Source: Clostridium sp. AN503
GTDB taxonomy: Bacteria > Bacillota > Clostridia > Lachnospirales > Lachnospiraceae
NCBI RefSeq assembly: GCF_040719375.1
Contig: NZ_JBFDTP010000002.1
Span: forward strand, 1,054,001 to 1,118,000
Direction: 5' to 3'
DNA length: 64,000 nt
The notes beneath the pieces are model-generated. The model was not told the origin of the DNA. It was given only the letters and a program-made list of their open reading frames with translations, and ran no database searches. Numbering within the stretch: position 1 is the first letter of the stretch; each line of letters opens with the position of its first letter. The translations under genes were made by a program, and so were the position numbers. Below are positions 1 through 8,172 of the stretch, in pieces.

Positions 1-184
1 GGATCTGCTCCTGGCGGAGCCCATAACCCAGGGGAGGCTCAGGCCCGTATATCTGGAGGGCGTGGATATGAGAAACAACATGCTGGCAGTACTGCACCAG
101 GATAAATATATCACCCGCCCGCTGCAGACTGTCCTGGATGTTATAAGCAATGTGGCGGAGCCGGATGACAACCTTCCACTATGA
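1..184 (+). CDS. C-terminal end of a LysR-type regulator (partial)
   Basis: An open frame enters from the left edge and stops at 182-184, leaving about 60 residues. The visible part contains RPVYLEGVDMRN and ITRPLQTVLDVI, which resemble the last strand and helix of a LysR substrate-binding domain, where an aromatic/acidic turn precedes a final amphipathic helix. The N-terminal DNA-binding domain lies outside the window, so the family call is an inference from a short tail. The downstream MerR gene starts 52 bp later with its own promoter-like sequence, so this gene is probably a separate unit. Confidence 0.45.
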   Translation, partial: DLLLAEPITQGRLRPVYLEGVDMRNNMLAVLHQDKYITRPLQTVLDVISNVAEPDDNLPL

Positions 185-211
185 CACCAGGCTTTTGTCC
201 TGTGATATAAT
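181..211 (+). promoter_or_regulatory. MerR-type promoter candidate
   Basis: A perfect TATAAT lies at 206-211, and an ATGACA at 181-186 gives a 19-bp spacer. The spacer holds an imperfect dyad (CACCAGG / TCCTGTG). Long 19-bp spacers with a central dyad are typical of promoters controlled by MerR proteins, and the next gene encodes one, so autoregulation is likely. The -35 overlaps the stop of the preceding gene. Confidence 0.4.
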
Positions 212-235
212 CCGGCACAAAGGAGGCAAAAGCGA

Positions 236-979
236 ATGAAAACTTACAGGACTTCAGAGATCGCAGCGATCACAGGCATCCACCCCAACACCGTAAGGCT
301 CTATGAGGAGCTGAATCTGATTCCGAAGGTGAAGCGAAAGCCCAATGGCTACCGGGTATTTACAGACTATCATGTAGAACAGATCCGGCTCGCACGGCTT
401 GCTTTTCAGATCGAGGTGCTGCAAAATGGACTGCGTAAAAAGATCGTGCAGATGGTCAAGCGGTCTGCTGCAGGGGATTTTGACGGGGCGATCCTGCTGA
501 CTGGAGAATATCTGGCGCAGGTCAGGCAGGAGCGGGCCAATGCGGAGGAGGCGATCCGGCTGGCAGAAGAGATCCTGCACGGGGAAGCCGGGGGGAATGA
601 GCATTTCCTGAAGCGGAAAGAGGTTTCGGAGTATCTTGGGATATCCATGGATACGCTGCGGAACTGGGAAATGAATGGCCTTTTGACGGTAAAGCGGAAA
701 CAGAATGGCTACCGGGTTTACACAGATGACGATATCAGGCGGTTAAAGATCATCCGTTCTCTGCGCTGTGCAAACTACTCGCTTGAGGCGATTCTGCGTA
801 TGCTTTCCCGCCTCTGCGAGGACCCGGACGCGGATATCCGGGAGGCGCTTGATACGCCGAAGCAGGATGAAGACATTATCGCCGTCTGTGACAGGCTGAT
901 CACGTCTTTGTCAGGGGCAGAGGAAAATGCCGAAGCATTGCTTGGAAAACTTAATAATATGAAACAGGAATTTTCATGA
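236..979 (+). CDS. MerR family regulator with two DNA-binding heads
   Basis: A 247-residue protein that carries two MerR winged-helix modules. The first (about residues 4-70) contains RTSEIAAITGIHPNTVRLYE and the wing YRVFTDY; the second (about 125-195) contains RKEVSEYLGISMDTLRNWE and the wing YRVYTDD. A helical linker (about 75-118) separates them. Most MerR proteins have one head and a coiled-coil dimer helix, so this is an internal duplication seen in a minority of clostridial members. The start is supported by AAAGGAGG at 219-226. It sits directly upstream of an ABC-2 exporter, whose expression it probably controls in response to an exported compound. The ligand is unknown. Confidence 0.85.
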   Translation: MKTYRTSEIAAITGIHPNTVRLYEELNLIPKVKRKPNGYRVFTDYHVEQIRLARLAFQIEVLQNGLRKKIVQMVKRSAAGDFDGAILLTGEYLAQVRQERANAEEAIRLAEEILHGEAGGNEHFLKRKEVSEYLGISMDTLRNWEMNGLLTVKRKQNGYRVYTDDDIRRLKIIRSLRCANYSLEAILRMLSRLCEDPDADIREALDTPKQDEDIIAVCDRLITSLSGAEENAEALLGKLNNMKQEFS

Positions 980-1002
980 CTGCGTTCATCAACCCTCCAT
1001 TT

Positions 1003-1036
1003 TACCACCAGAGTTTATCCTGGTGGTATTCTTTTT
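1003..1036 (+). terminator. Rho-independent terminator after merR
   Basis: A perfect 9-bp stem (TACCACCAG / CTGGTGGTA) with an 8-nt loop is followed by TTCTTTTTT. It lies 24 bp after the MerR stop and separates that gene from the exporter genes. Confidence 0.85.
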
Positions 1037-1068
1037 TATGCGGCATTCCTGTCAGCCGCACAAATAGG

Positions 1069-1088
1069 GAGTCCCGGTTACCGGGCTC
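1069..1088 (+). other. Leader hairpin before the ABC exporter
   Basis: The sequence GAGTCCCGGTTACCGGGCTC can fold into a short GC-rich hairpin. It ends about 9 bp before the AGGAGG of the ABC ATPase gene. It has no T-run, so it could be a transcript-stabilising or translation-modulating leader element. Its role is not shown by the sequence. Confidence 0.4.
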
Positions 1089-1111
1089 TGATAAAATGAG
1101 GAGGAAATGAT

Positions 1112-1843
1112 ATGCAGGATGTAATAAAAGTGGAACAGCTGGAAAAATCCTACGGAAGCTTAAAAGCGGTGGACAGACTCAGCCTGTCGGTGGGGCGGGG
1201 TACGGCCTTTGGGCTTTTGGGAGCCAACGGCGCCGGAAAGAGCACCACGATCGAGTGTATGCTGGGGACCAGGAGGGCGGACGGAGGGATCATAAAAGTC
1301 CTTGGAATGGATCCGGTAAAAGACCGGAAACGGCTGTTTGAGAAGGTTGGAGTGCAGTTTCAGGAAACCAGTTACCAGGAGACCATCACGGTGGAGGAGC
1401 TTTGCCAGGTCACGGCGTCGCTGTACCGGGAGCCTGCGGACTGGTCCGGCCTGCTGGCTGCGTTTGGGCTTTCAGAAAAAAGAAAGGGTGCGGTGAAAGA
1501 GTTATCCGGCGGGCAGCGGCAGCGTCTGTTCATCGTGCTGGCGCTGATACCGGACCCGGAGGTGGTGTTTCTGGACGAACTGACCACAGGGCTTGACGCC
1601 AGGGCGCGGAGAGAGGTGTGGGGGATATTGCAGAAACTGAAGGAAAAAGGAGTGACCATATTCCTGACGTCTCATTTTATGGATGAAGTGGAAGTGTTGT
1701 GTGACTGCATCTGCATTTTGAAAAAGGGAAAAACCGTCTTCTACGGAACGGTTGCAGATGCGGTGAAGGAAAGCCCATATGACAAACTGGAGGACGCGTA
1801 TCTCTGGTTCACAGAGGAGGAGGACGATCATGAAATCATTTAA
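1112..1843 (+). CDS. ABC-2 type transporter ATP-binding protein
   Basis: A 243-residue ATPase of the drug/antibiotic exporter class (DrrA/CcmA-like). Visible motifs are Walker A GANGAGKST at about residue 37, the signature LSGGQRQ at 131, Walker B VVFLDE near 152 and the H-loop region TSHFMDEVE. It pairs with the overlapping permease gene, with which it shares 14 bp. The start has AGGAGG 7 bp upstream. With the double-headed MerR protein it forms a likely self-contained efflux or immunity unit. The substrate cannot be told from the sequence. Confidence 0.92.
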   Translation: MQDVIKVEQLEKSYGSLKAVDRLSLSVGRGTAFGLLGANGAGKSTTIECMLGTRRADGGIIKVLGMDPVKDRKRLFEKVGVQFQETSYQETITVEELCQVTASLYREPADWSGLLAAFGLSEKRKGAVKELSGGQRQRLFIVLALIPDPEVVFLDELTTGLDARARREVWGILQKLKEKGVTIFLTSHFMDEVEVLCDCICILKKGKTVFYGTVADAVKESPYDKLEDAYLWFTEEEDDHEII

Positions 1844-2573
1844 GACTATGCTGAAAACTGAACTGAAATTGTCTCTGCGGGGGATGGATATGCTGATCTT
1901 TGCAATCTGTCTGCCGGTGGTGGCGCTGGTGATCCTGGGGATCATCTTTGGGAACAAGCCGGCTTTTCCGGGGGCAGATCACACGTTCCTGGAGCAGTCC
2001 TTCGGAGCGCTTGCTACGATCTCTATCTGTGCGGGAGGGGTGATGGGACTGCCGTTAGTGGTATCCGATTACCGCCAGAAAGGCATCCTGAAACGTTACC
2101 GGGTCACGCCCGTCAGCCCATCTAAGATCTTAGTGGTGCAGGTGACCATATATACCCTGTATGCGGTGGCTTCCCTGGCGCTTTTATACCTGACGGGAAC
2201 GCTGTTTTTTCATTATCAGTTCCGCGGGAGTGCCGTGGGATTTCTCTGGGGGTATCTTCTGGTGATCGTTTCCATGTTCAGCATCGGCATGATGGTGGGC
2301 GGCATTGCGCCCAATACCAAAATAGCGGGAGTGGCTGCGAGCCTTCTGTATTTCCCGATGCTGATCTTTTCCGGAGCGACCCTTCCTTATGAGATCATGC
2401 CGGAAGCCTTGCAGCGGGTGGCGGATATCCTGCCTTTGACCCAGGGCATCAAGCTCTTAAAGGCCGCTTCTCTGGGACAGCCGGTGGAAGAAGCCTGGAT
2501 TCCCGTCCTTGTAATGGCGGTGACGGCAGTGGTATGTACCGGAATCGCGGTTAAGCTTTTTAAATGGGAGTAG
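1830..2573 (+). CDS. ABC-2 type transporter permease
   Basis: A 247-residue membrane protein with about six hydrophobic segments, starting with a soluble N-terminus (MKSFKTMLKTELKLSL). The motif YRQKGILKRYRVTPVSPSK after the second segment and the PLTQGIKLLKA segment near the C-terminus are typical of ABC2_membrane permeases. A longer reading frame is open upstream, but the ATG at 1830 has GAGGAGG 8 bp before it and gives a normal N-terminus, so I chose it. It overlaps the ATPase gene by 14 bp, indicating translational coupling. It should form the transmembrane half of the exporter. Confidence 0.9.
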   Translation: MKSFKTMLKTELKLSLRGMDMLIFAICLPVVALVILGIIFGNKPAFPGADHTFLEQSFGALATISICAGGVMGLPLVVSDYRQKGILKRYRVTPVSPSKILVVQVTIYTLYAVASLALLYLTGTLFFHYQFRGSAVGFLWGYLLVIVSMFSIGMMVGGIAPNTKIAGVAASLLYFPMLIFSGATLPYEIMPEALQRVADILPLTQGIKLLKAASLGQPVEEAWIPVLVMAVTAVVCTGIAVKLFKWE

Positions 2574-2600
2574 GAGAGGCAAAAAAAGTATAAATCGGTA

Positions 2601-2629
2601 TTGACAATTGTCTGCTTTGCCAATATAAT
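2601..2629 (+). promoter_or_regulatory. Sigma-A promoter of the LacI gene
   Basis: TTGACA at 2601-2606 and TATAAT at 2624-2629 are both perfect consensus boxes with a 17-bp spacer. It is one of the strongest-looking promoters in the window and reads into the LacI gene at 2711. Confidence 0.9.
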
Positions 2630-2640
2630 CAAATTAGAAA

Positions 2641-2682
2641 CTGTAAACGTTTTCTGTAAGCGTTTTCTGCAAACGCTTACAG
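2641..2682 (+). promoter_or_regulatory. LacI-family operator, autoregulatory
   Basis: A perfect inverted repeat, CTGTAAGCGTTT / AAACGCTTACAG with a 5-bp centre, occupies 2654-2682. It is preceded by one more half-site, CTGTAAACGTTTT at 2641-2653, so the half-site occurs as a direct repeat as well. It lies 12-53 bp past the -10 box, a roadblock position suitable for repression of the LacI gene by its own product. No second copy is visible before the transporter operon at 3980. Confidence 0.8.
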
Positions 2683-2710
2683 AAATACGGATAAGGTCAG
2701 GAGGCAGAGT

Positions 2711-3733
2711 ATGAACAGTACGATTGTTGATATAGCCCGGAAAGCGAATGTATCCATTGCAACCGTATCCCGGGTGATGAATGGGACGGGGCAGGTTTCA
2801 GAAAAGACAAGGAAAAAGGTGCAGAAGGTCATCGATGAGAACCATTATGTGCCGAACAGTGTGGCGCGCAGCCTGGTGATGAAATCCACCAGGATCTTCG
2901 GCGTGATCGTAGCCGATATTTTGAACCCGTTTTATGCGGAGATCATACGGTCCATACAGGATGAGGTTGACAAGGCCGGGTATTCCATCATCACATGCAA
3001 CTCGGATGAGGATATGGAGAAGGAAAAGCAGTGTATCCAGATGCTGATGGAGAAGCATGTGGATGCCATCATTCTGGCAGGCGGACGCGGCAAGGGGGAA
3101 TTTTTTAATGCCCATGTGCATGCGGCAGCCAGACAGGTCCCCGTAGTGCTGGTCAATGAACACCTGGATGGGGAGAATATTTATTCCATCGTATGCAACA
3201 AGAAAAAAGGCGCGTTTTTAGGGGTTAATTATCTTTTGGAGCTGGGACATGAGAAGATTGCGATGATCACCGGATATGAGGATTACAAGCCCAGCATCGA
3301 GAAGCTGAACGGATATAAGAAGGCTTTAAAGGAAGCGGGGATCCCGTTTCGGAAGGAGTATGTCACTTACGGGGATTACCATCCCGACGGCGGGAGCAAA
3401 AACGTGAGGGAACTGATGGAGCTTCCCAATCAGCCCACGGCGATCCTGGCAGCCAACGATCTGATGGCCATGGGGGCGGTCCGGACTCTGTGCGATATGG
3501 GGTATCGCGTTCCGGAGGATGTGTCGGTGGTGGGGTTTGATGATATTACCATGAATCAGTATTTTATGCCGGCGCTCACCAGTATCCGCCAGGAGATGAG
3601 GCTGCAGGGCCAGATGGCGGTGGAACTTTTAAACCAGCTGTTCAGGGAGGAAACGGGGATCAGGAAGAAGCAGGTGGTTGAACCGACGCTGGTGATCAGA
3701 AACACATGCGCGGCTCCGAAGAAAGAGAGCTGA
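2711..3733 (+). CDS. LacI family transcriptional regulator
   Basis: A 340-residue regulator with an N-terminal LacI helix-turn-helix (VDIARKANVSIATVSRVMNG, residues about 6-25) and a periplasmic-binding-protein-like sensor domain to the end (motifs GVIVADILNPFYAEI, LGHEKIAMITGYE, VPEDVSVVGFDDI). It lies directly before a sugar ABC operon containing a beta-glucuronidase, so the likely effector is a uronide or its breakdown product. A consensus promoter and a near-perfect operator lie immediately upstream, showing autoregulation. Confidence 0.92.
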   Translation: MNSTIVDIARKANVSIATVSRVMNGTGQVSEKTRKKVQKVIDENHYVPNSVARSLVMKSTRIFGVIVADILNPFYAEIIRSIQDEVDKAGYSIITCNSDEDMEKEKQCIQMLMEKHVDAIILAGGRGKGEFFNAHVHAAARQVPVVLVNEHLDGENIYSIVCNKKKGAFLGVNYLLELGHEKIAMITGYEDYKPSIEKLNGYKKALKEAGIPFRKEYVTYGDYHPDGGSKNVRELMELPNQPTAILAANDLMAMGAVRTLCDMGYRVPEDVSVVGFDDITMNQYFMPALTSIRQEMRLQGQMAVELLNQLFREETGIRKKQVVEPTLVIRNTCAAPKKES

Positions 3734-3778
3734 CAAAAGAACAAACCCGCTGCAGGATAAATACAGTCAGTAAAAAAA

Positions 3779-3818
3779 CCTCCATACAGCCCCGGTCGGA
3801 CCGGAGGCTGTGCGGAGG
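3779..3818. terminator. GC-rich hairpin after the LacI gene
   Basis: CCTCC pairs with GGAGG, ACAGCC with GGCTGT and CCGGTC with GACCGG around a tiny loop, giving a long compact stem. A run of seven A lies on its left, so the T-run needed for termination is on the minus strand; on the plus strand the hairpin is followed by mixed sequence. It may act as a weak terminator between the LacI gene and the transporter operon. Confidence 0.5.
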
Positions 3819-3821
3819 CAT

Positions 3822-3889
3822 ATAAGTACGCCATACTTATTTTAGCATTTGAGGGATGTGAAGTAAATATGCCAATCTGTATTTTGGCA
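3822..3889 (+). promoter_or_regulatory. Two inverted repeats upstream of the ABC operon
   Basis: ATAAGTA / TACTTAT with a 5-bp centre spans 3822-3840, and TGCCAA / TTGGCA with an 8-bp centre spans 3870-3889. Both lie 90-160 bp before the solute-binding protein gene. They are candidate operators for the beta-glucuronidase operon. Neither resembles the LacI autoregulatory site at 2654, so the regulator that reads them is not clear. Confidence 0.4.
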
Positions 3890-3979
3890 AATTCACATGG
3901 AAAGGAGGACAGTTCACGCCATCAATTGTTTATTTTTTACAAGACTGTTATTTATAGAAAAGAACAGGAGAAGAGAACA

Positions 3980-5278
3980 ATGATGAAAAAGAAATATGCG
4001 TGGATGTCTGCAATATTAATTGGAACCATGATGCTTGGCGGCTGCGGCCAGTCCGCCTCTCCCGAGGCAGGGCAGACGCCCGGAGAGAAAAAAGTGATAA
4101 CGATCTGGTATGAGGGCGGCGACGCCAGGCTGCCGTTTTTTAAAGCGGTGGAGGCGGAAATGCAGAAGGACCACCCTGAGTACTCGATCAATGCGGTCAC
4201 ATTTGACAACAGTACGTTTATGACCAAGGTCCTTCAGGCAACGACGGCTACCGGGGGAGTAGACCTGGTGTTTAACGACGCTTCCCGTATCCTGGAGATC
4301 GACCAGCAGACGGATCACGGTTTTATGGATCTTACCGAGGTCCTGGAGGCCAATCCCAACAAGGATCTGGTGACGGACGGCGACAGGCTTCTGTCTTCTG
4401 TGGAGGGTGCTCTGACGGTTATGCCGGTGAACCGCACCATAGCGGGACTGGGCGTAAAAACGGATGTGGCTGGAGTTGAGGTGAACGAGGACACCATGCC
4501 GGTGGACTGGGACCGGTTTAAGGCTCTTGGAGAGGCGTATCAGAAAGCAGGGATACCGGGATTTACCATGCATCTCGGGGCGGACCCCGGACAGGCCTTC
4601 AACTTGTTTATGTGCGGCTCCGGCATGAAGGACGTATTGTTAAACGGCGTTCCGGAGAGCCAGATTGGAAAAAATAAAGAGTATTTCACAGAGATCATAT
4701 CTATTTATGCGGGGGAACATGCATTTTGGGATAAGGATGCCCCAAGTGAAGATTTTGCGGCCATGTATAACAAGATCCAGAGCGGCAGCGTAGGCATGTT
4801 CCGTGTGGGCAACTGGAATGCCGGCAATTGGGACAAGGAAGACAGCGGGGTGGGAGAATACACAGTTACCACATTCCCGAGCATGAATGGAACCGAGGGC
4901 GGGCTGGTCTTATTGAACACCAGAGGGTTTGCGATCCCGAAAAATGCGGAGAACGCCGAGGCGGCCAAAACCTATTTAAGCTATGTGCTGGATAAAGAAC
5001 CTCAGACCAAAAGCTTTGAGACCATGGGATCCTGTATCGACAACAGCGTAGTAGATCAGGGCACGCTCACCAAGAACCAGAAGATCTTTTTCGACGGGGA
5101 TGTAAAGATGTATCCCATCGATAATTATGTGGCGGAATTTTCGTACTATAATGCGATCAAGGACGCCTATGAGAAGGGCCTGATCAATGCGTTCAATTCC
5201 AAATCCGGAGATGAGATCCCGGCAAATGTGGATAAGCTTGATGAGAATATAACGAAGGTAATCGGGGAAAGCAAATAA
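3980..5278 (+). CDS. Extracellular sugar-binding lipoprotein (ABC importer)
   Basis: A 432-residue solute-binding protein of the carbohydrate (family 1) class. A lipoprotein signal peptide ends in LGGC with the lipidated cysteine at residue 22. The mature protein begins with IWYEGGDARLPFFKAVE and contains typical lobe motifs such as YNKIQSGSVGMFRVGNWNAG. The open frame extends 37 codons further upstream, but the ATG at 3980 follows GGAGAAGAG and gives a proper signal peptide. It leads an operon with two permeases, a helical protein and a beta-glucuronidase, so its ligand is probably a glucuronide or uronate oligosaccharide; that is inference from context. Confidence 0.92.
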   Translation: MMKKKYAWMSAILIGTMMLGGCGQSASPEAGQTPGEKKVITIWYEGGDARLPFFKAVEAEMQKDHPEYSINAVTFDNSTFMTKVLQATTATGGVDLVFNDASRILEIDQQTDHGFMDLTEVLEANPNKDLVTDGDRLLSSVEGALTVMPVNRTIAGLGVKTDVAGVEVNEDTMPVDWDRFKALGEAYQKAGIPGFTMHLGADPGQAFNLFMCGSGMKDVLLNGVPESQIGKNKEYFTEIISIYAGEHAFWDKDAPSEDFAAMYNKIQSGSVGMFRVGNWNAGNWDKEDSGVGEYTVTTFPSMNGTEGGLVLLNTRGFAIPKNAENAEAAKTYLSYVLDKEPQTKSFETMGSCIDNSVVDQGTLTKNQKIFFDGDVKMYPIDNYVAEFSYYNAIKDAYEKGLINAFNSKSGDEIPANVDKLDENITKVIGESK

Positions 5279-5297
5279 CATGAAATGAGGGAGATTT

Positions 5298-6182
5298 GTG
5301 AGATATCGACTGGGTCTTATTAAAAAATTTTGGCCGCTGTATCTGTTTATCGGGGGTTTCGGAGTCTTGTCGGTGATCTTCGGACTGTATCCGCTGCTGA
5401 AGAGCATGGTACTGTCGCTGGTGGATTCCCATACGGTGTTCACCTCACCGAAGTTTGTGGGAATAGACAATTATATCAGGATATTCCGGGATCCCTATTT
5501 TTGGAATTCGTTTCGTGTGACGGTGATCTTTACGGTCTGTTCTGTGACGCTCAATCTGGTGAGCGCGCTTCTGCTTGCACAGCTTCTTTCCTATAAGGGG
5601 ATCAAGCGCGGACTGCTCTTGTTCAAGCTGGCGGTATTTATTCCGTTTATCACGCCGGATGTGGTGGGCGCCGTCGTGTGGAAACAGTTTTTCAACTCCA
5701 ATGGAGCGTTGAACCAGCTGCTTGGCCTGCTGGGACTTGAGCCGGTGGGATGGCTGACCACCGGGTGGATCGCGGTCTGTGTGCTGATCTTTATCGAGCT
5801 GTGGAAGCACGTGGGACTGTATACGATCATTTTCCTGACCAACTATCAGCTGATCGATACGACCATGTATGAGGCCGCAGATATTGATGGGGCAACTTCC
5901 TGGCAGAGGTACCGCTATATCACGCTTCCGACTTTAAAGCCTGCGTTTGTGCTCAACTGTGTCTATGCGGTCATTCAGTTTATGAAGACGTACACCGTAT
6001 CCAGGATCATAACCTTTGGCGGCCCTAATTATGCGACGAATTTTGTTTCTTATTATGCGTACACCAACTATGAGAAAATGGATTTTGGAGCGGCTACGGC
6101 GATCGCAACGGTACTGTTTCTGGTGATCATCATACTGACACTGGTGGGAATGAAGTTAGGAGGGGACGAAAATGAGAGATAA
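5298..6182 (+). CDS. Sugar ABC permease (MalF type)
   Basis: A 294-residue inner-membrane permease with six hydrophobic segments. The coupling-loop EAA motif (EAADIDGATSWQRYRYITLP) starts near residue 192. It starts with GTG, 20 bp after the binding-protein stop, with a GAGGGAG ribosome site. It overlaps the next permease gene by 11 bp. No dedicated ATPase gene is present, as is usual in Firmicutes where a shared MsmX/MsiK-type ATPase serves several such importers. Confidence 0.93.
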   Translation: MRYRLGLIKKFWPLYLFIGGFGVLSVIFGLYPLLKSMVLSLVDSHTVFTSPKFVGIDNYIRIFRDPYFWNSFRVTVIFTVCSVTLNLVSALLLAQLLSYKGIKRGLLLFKLAVFIPFITPDVVGAVVWKQFFNSNGALNQLLGLLGLEPVGWLTTGWIAVCVLIFIELWKHVGLYTIIFLTNYQLIDTTMYEAADIDGATSWQRYRYITLPTLKPAFVLNCVYAVIQFMKTYTVSRIITFGGPNYATNFVSYYAYTNYEKMDFGAATAIATVLFLVIIILTLVGMKLGGDENER

Positions 6183-7026
6183 GAAGCTGGTTACGGTCCT
6201 GGTATATGCGCTGCTGATCGGCATTACCGTTATCATGATCTATCCGTTTGTATGGATGCTGTTCGGCTCCTTCAAATCGAATACGGAGATCATCCAGAAT
6301 CCCCTGGCGCTTCTGCCGAAAAAATGGTCTCTGGACGGATACCGGGCGATCGCTTCTTTGGGCGGTTATTCCATCTGGCATTATTTTGTAAACAGTGTGA
6401 TCATTTCGGTAGGGACGACGGTGCTGGTGGTATTGTCCACGGCCCTGGGCGGTTACGCCCTGTACCGGAAACGGGATCTGCCCCTGTTTGGATTTTTTGA
6501 GAAGGTATTTTTGATCAGTTTGATGTATCCGGCGGTACTCCTTCTCATACCGCTTTATGTGATCATTGTGGAAAGTAAGGTTTTATATGGGACCGGGAAT
6601 TTCTGGGGGATCATTTTAGCTTCCGCTACGGGTGCGTGGGGAGCGGCTCTTCCGTTTTTCCTGTTCAAGCAGTTTTTCGCTTCGGTCCCCTATTCCCTGG
6701 TAGAAGCGGCTACGATCGACGGAGCTTCAGAAACGGCGATCTTCTTCAAAGTCATGTGCCCGGTGATGAAGCCGGTATTCTCCACTTCAGTGCTGATCTC
6801 GTTTTTGACCAGCTGGGGATTGTGGCTGCCGGTGCTGATGCTGTCTAAGGATATGAGTACGTATACGCTGGCCGCCATGCTGGTGAACCTGAATTCGGAT
6901 CTGGGAGTGGATCTGTCTCAGACTGCCGCATTGTCAACGGTTGTGACGATTCCCGTGGTATTGATCTTTTTGCTGACGCAGAGAAAGGTCATGGAGGGGA
7001 TCGCGGCTGGTAGTGTAAAAGGTTAA
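6172..7026 (+). CDS. Sugar ABC permease (MalG type)
   Basis: A 284-residue permease, the partner of the previous gene. It has the N-terminal segment MIYPFVWMLFGSFKSNTEI typical of MalG proteins and the EAA loop EAATIDGASETAIFFKV near residue 178. The last residues (RKVMEGIAAGSVKG) match the conserved MalG C-terminus that contacts the ATPase. It overlaps the upstream permease and is followed after 12 bp by the next gene, so all belong to one transcript. Confidence 0.93.
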   Translation: MRDKKLVTVLVYALLIGITVIMIYPFVWMLFGSFKSNTEIIQNPLALLPKKWSLDGYRAIASLGGYSIWHYFVNSVIISVGTTVLVVLSTALGGYALYRKRDLPLFGFFEKVFLISLMYPAVLLLIPLYVIIVESKVLYGTGNFWGIILASATGAWGAALPFFLFKQFFASVPYSLVEAATIDGASETAIFFKVMCPVMKPVFSTSVLISFLTSWGLWLPVLMLSKDMSTYTLAAMLVNLNSDLGVDLSQTAALSTVVTIPVVLIFLLTQRKVMEGIAAGSVKG

Positions 7027-7038
7027 CAGGAGAACAAG

Positions 7039-8160
7039 ATGGATACAAAACAGATGATAGAACAAACATTGGAACGGGCGCAGGATTTTCTGCTTCACGC
7101 GGCCCAGTTACCGGAGGAACGGTTTGGAGTGAAGCGATGCAGTTCCTTTCATGATACTAAGGCATTCCCGGATATGTGCCTTCCGGCCACCTATAATGCC
7201 ACCCATGCGCTGATCCTGATGGGGGCTTATGGGAATCTGGCGGCGGACAAGCGGGAGGGGCTGATCGGCTTTTTTAATTCTTACCAGATGGAAAATGGAT
7301 TTTACCGGATGCCGCAGATGCGGGATGACCAGGTATGGAAGGGCCGGGATCTTTACTACACCTGGCAGTACATAGATTTTCACGTGACGAACTATACATA
7401 TGGAGCGGTGAAGAGCCTGGGAGGAACCTGCCGGTATCCGCTTGGGTTCCTGAAAAACTATATGGAGCCGGACGTTTTAAAACAGTGGCTGAATGAGCGG
7501 AACATGGAGGACCCCTGGCTGGAAGGGAACAACATTGTCAATCTGGGCAGCTTCCTGATCGGAGAGCTGGAAGGGCAGGATGGCGGCAGGCTGAAGGAAC
7601 TCGGAGATATTTTCCTGGACTGGCATGATGCCCGCCAGGACCCGGAGACCGGATACTGGGGGACCAATCATCCGGCGCATCCGGCGTCGCAGATGGCCGG
7701 CATGGCGGGGGCTGCGCACAACTACCATCTCTACTATTATTTTAACAGGGAGATCCACTACGTGGAAAAGATCGTGGATTATTGCCTGGACTTTGCAAAA
7801 GGCGGCGTCCGCTCCGCCTGCCTGGATGTGGATGTGATCGACGTGCTGGTAAATATGCTTCCTTATCATTACCGGGAAGAGGAGATCCTGGAATGCCTGG
7901 CGGAGTTTGCCGGATGGCTTGTGAGCTTTCAGAATGAGGACGGCGGATTTGCGGATGAGAAGAGCAACGGGGTACGGAGGATGGACGGCTGGGCAGGCGG
8001 CTATTTTGAGCCTCAGGGCCTTAGCAACTGTTTTGCAACCTGGTTCCGCTCCGCCACGCTGGCGATGATCCACTGTGCGCTGTTTCCAAAAGAGCAGGAC
8101 CGCTGGACGTTTCGGAATACCATTGGGATTGGATATTTTAATAAACATTATCTGAGATAG
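7039..8160 (+). CDS. Uncharacterised helical (alpha/alpha-toroid-like) protein
   Basis: A 373-residue cytoplasmic protein with no signal peptide, rich in Trp, Tyr and His. Repeated helix pairs end in turns such as YQMENGFY and SFQNEDGGFADE, which recall the Q-x-x-DGG-F repeats of squalene-cyclase and prenyltransferase toroids and of several (alpha/alpha)6 carbohydrate enzymes. Acidic and aromatic residues are clustered (WKGRDLYYTWQYIDFH, GYWGTNHPAHPAS). It sits between the sugar permeases and the beta-glucuronidase with 12-bp gaps, so it most likely acts on the imported saccharide as a hydrolase, lyase or epimerase. I do not recognise the exact family. Confidence 0.7.
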   Translation: MDTKQMIEQTLERAQDFLLHAAQLPEERFGVKRCSSFHDTKAFPDMCLPATYNATHALILMGAYGNLAADKREGLIGFFNSYQMENGFYRMPQMRDDQVWKGRDLYYTWQYIDFHVTNYTYGAVKSLGGTCRYPLGFLKNYMEPDVLKQWLNERNMEDPWLEGNNIVNLGSFLIGELEGQDGGRLKELGDIFLDWHDARQDPETGYWGTNHPAHPASQMAGMAGAAHNYHLYYYFNREIHYVEKIVDYCLDFAKGGVRSACLDVDVIDVLVNMLPYHYREEEILECLAEFAGWLVSFQNEDGGFADEKSNGVRRMDGWAGGYFEPQGLSNCFATWFRSATLAMIHCALFPKEQDRWTFRNTIGIGYFNKHYLR

Positions 8161-8172
8161 GGGAGTGGGACC

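Noticed and set aside
3779..3818. Riboswitch in the leader of the transporter operon
   Set aside because: Only a simple hairpin and short dyads are seen; no known riboswitch core or alternative stem pairing was recognised.
3869..3979. N-terminal extension of the solute-binding protein
   Set aside because: The extension has no ribosome site and would bury the lipoprotein signal peptide; ATG 3980 is the normal start.
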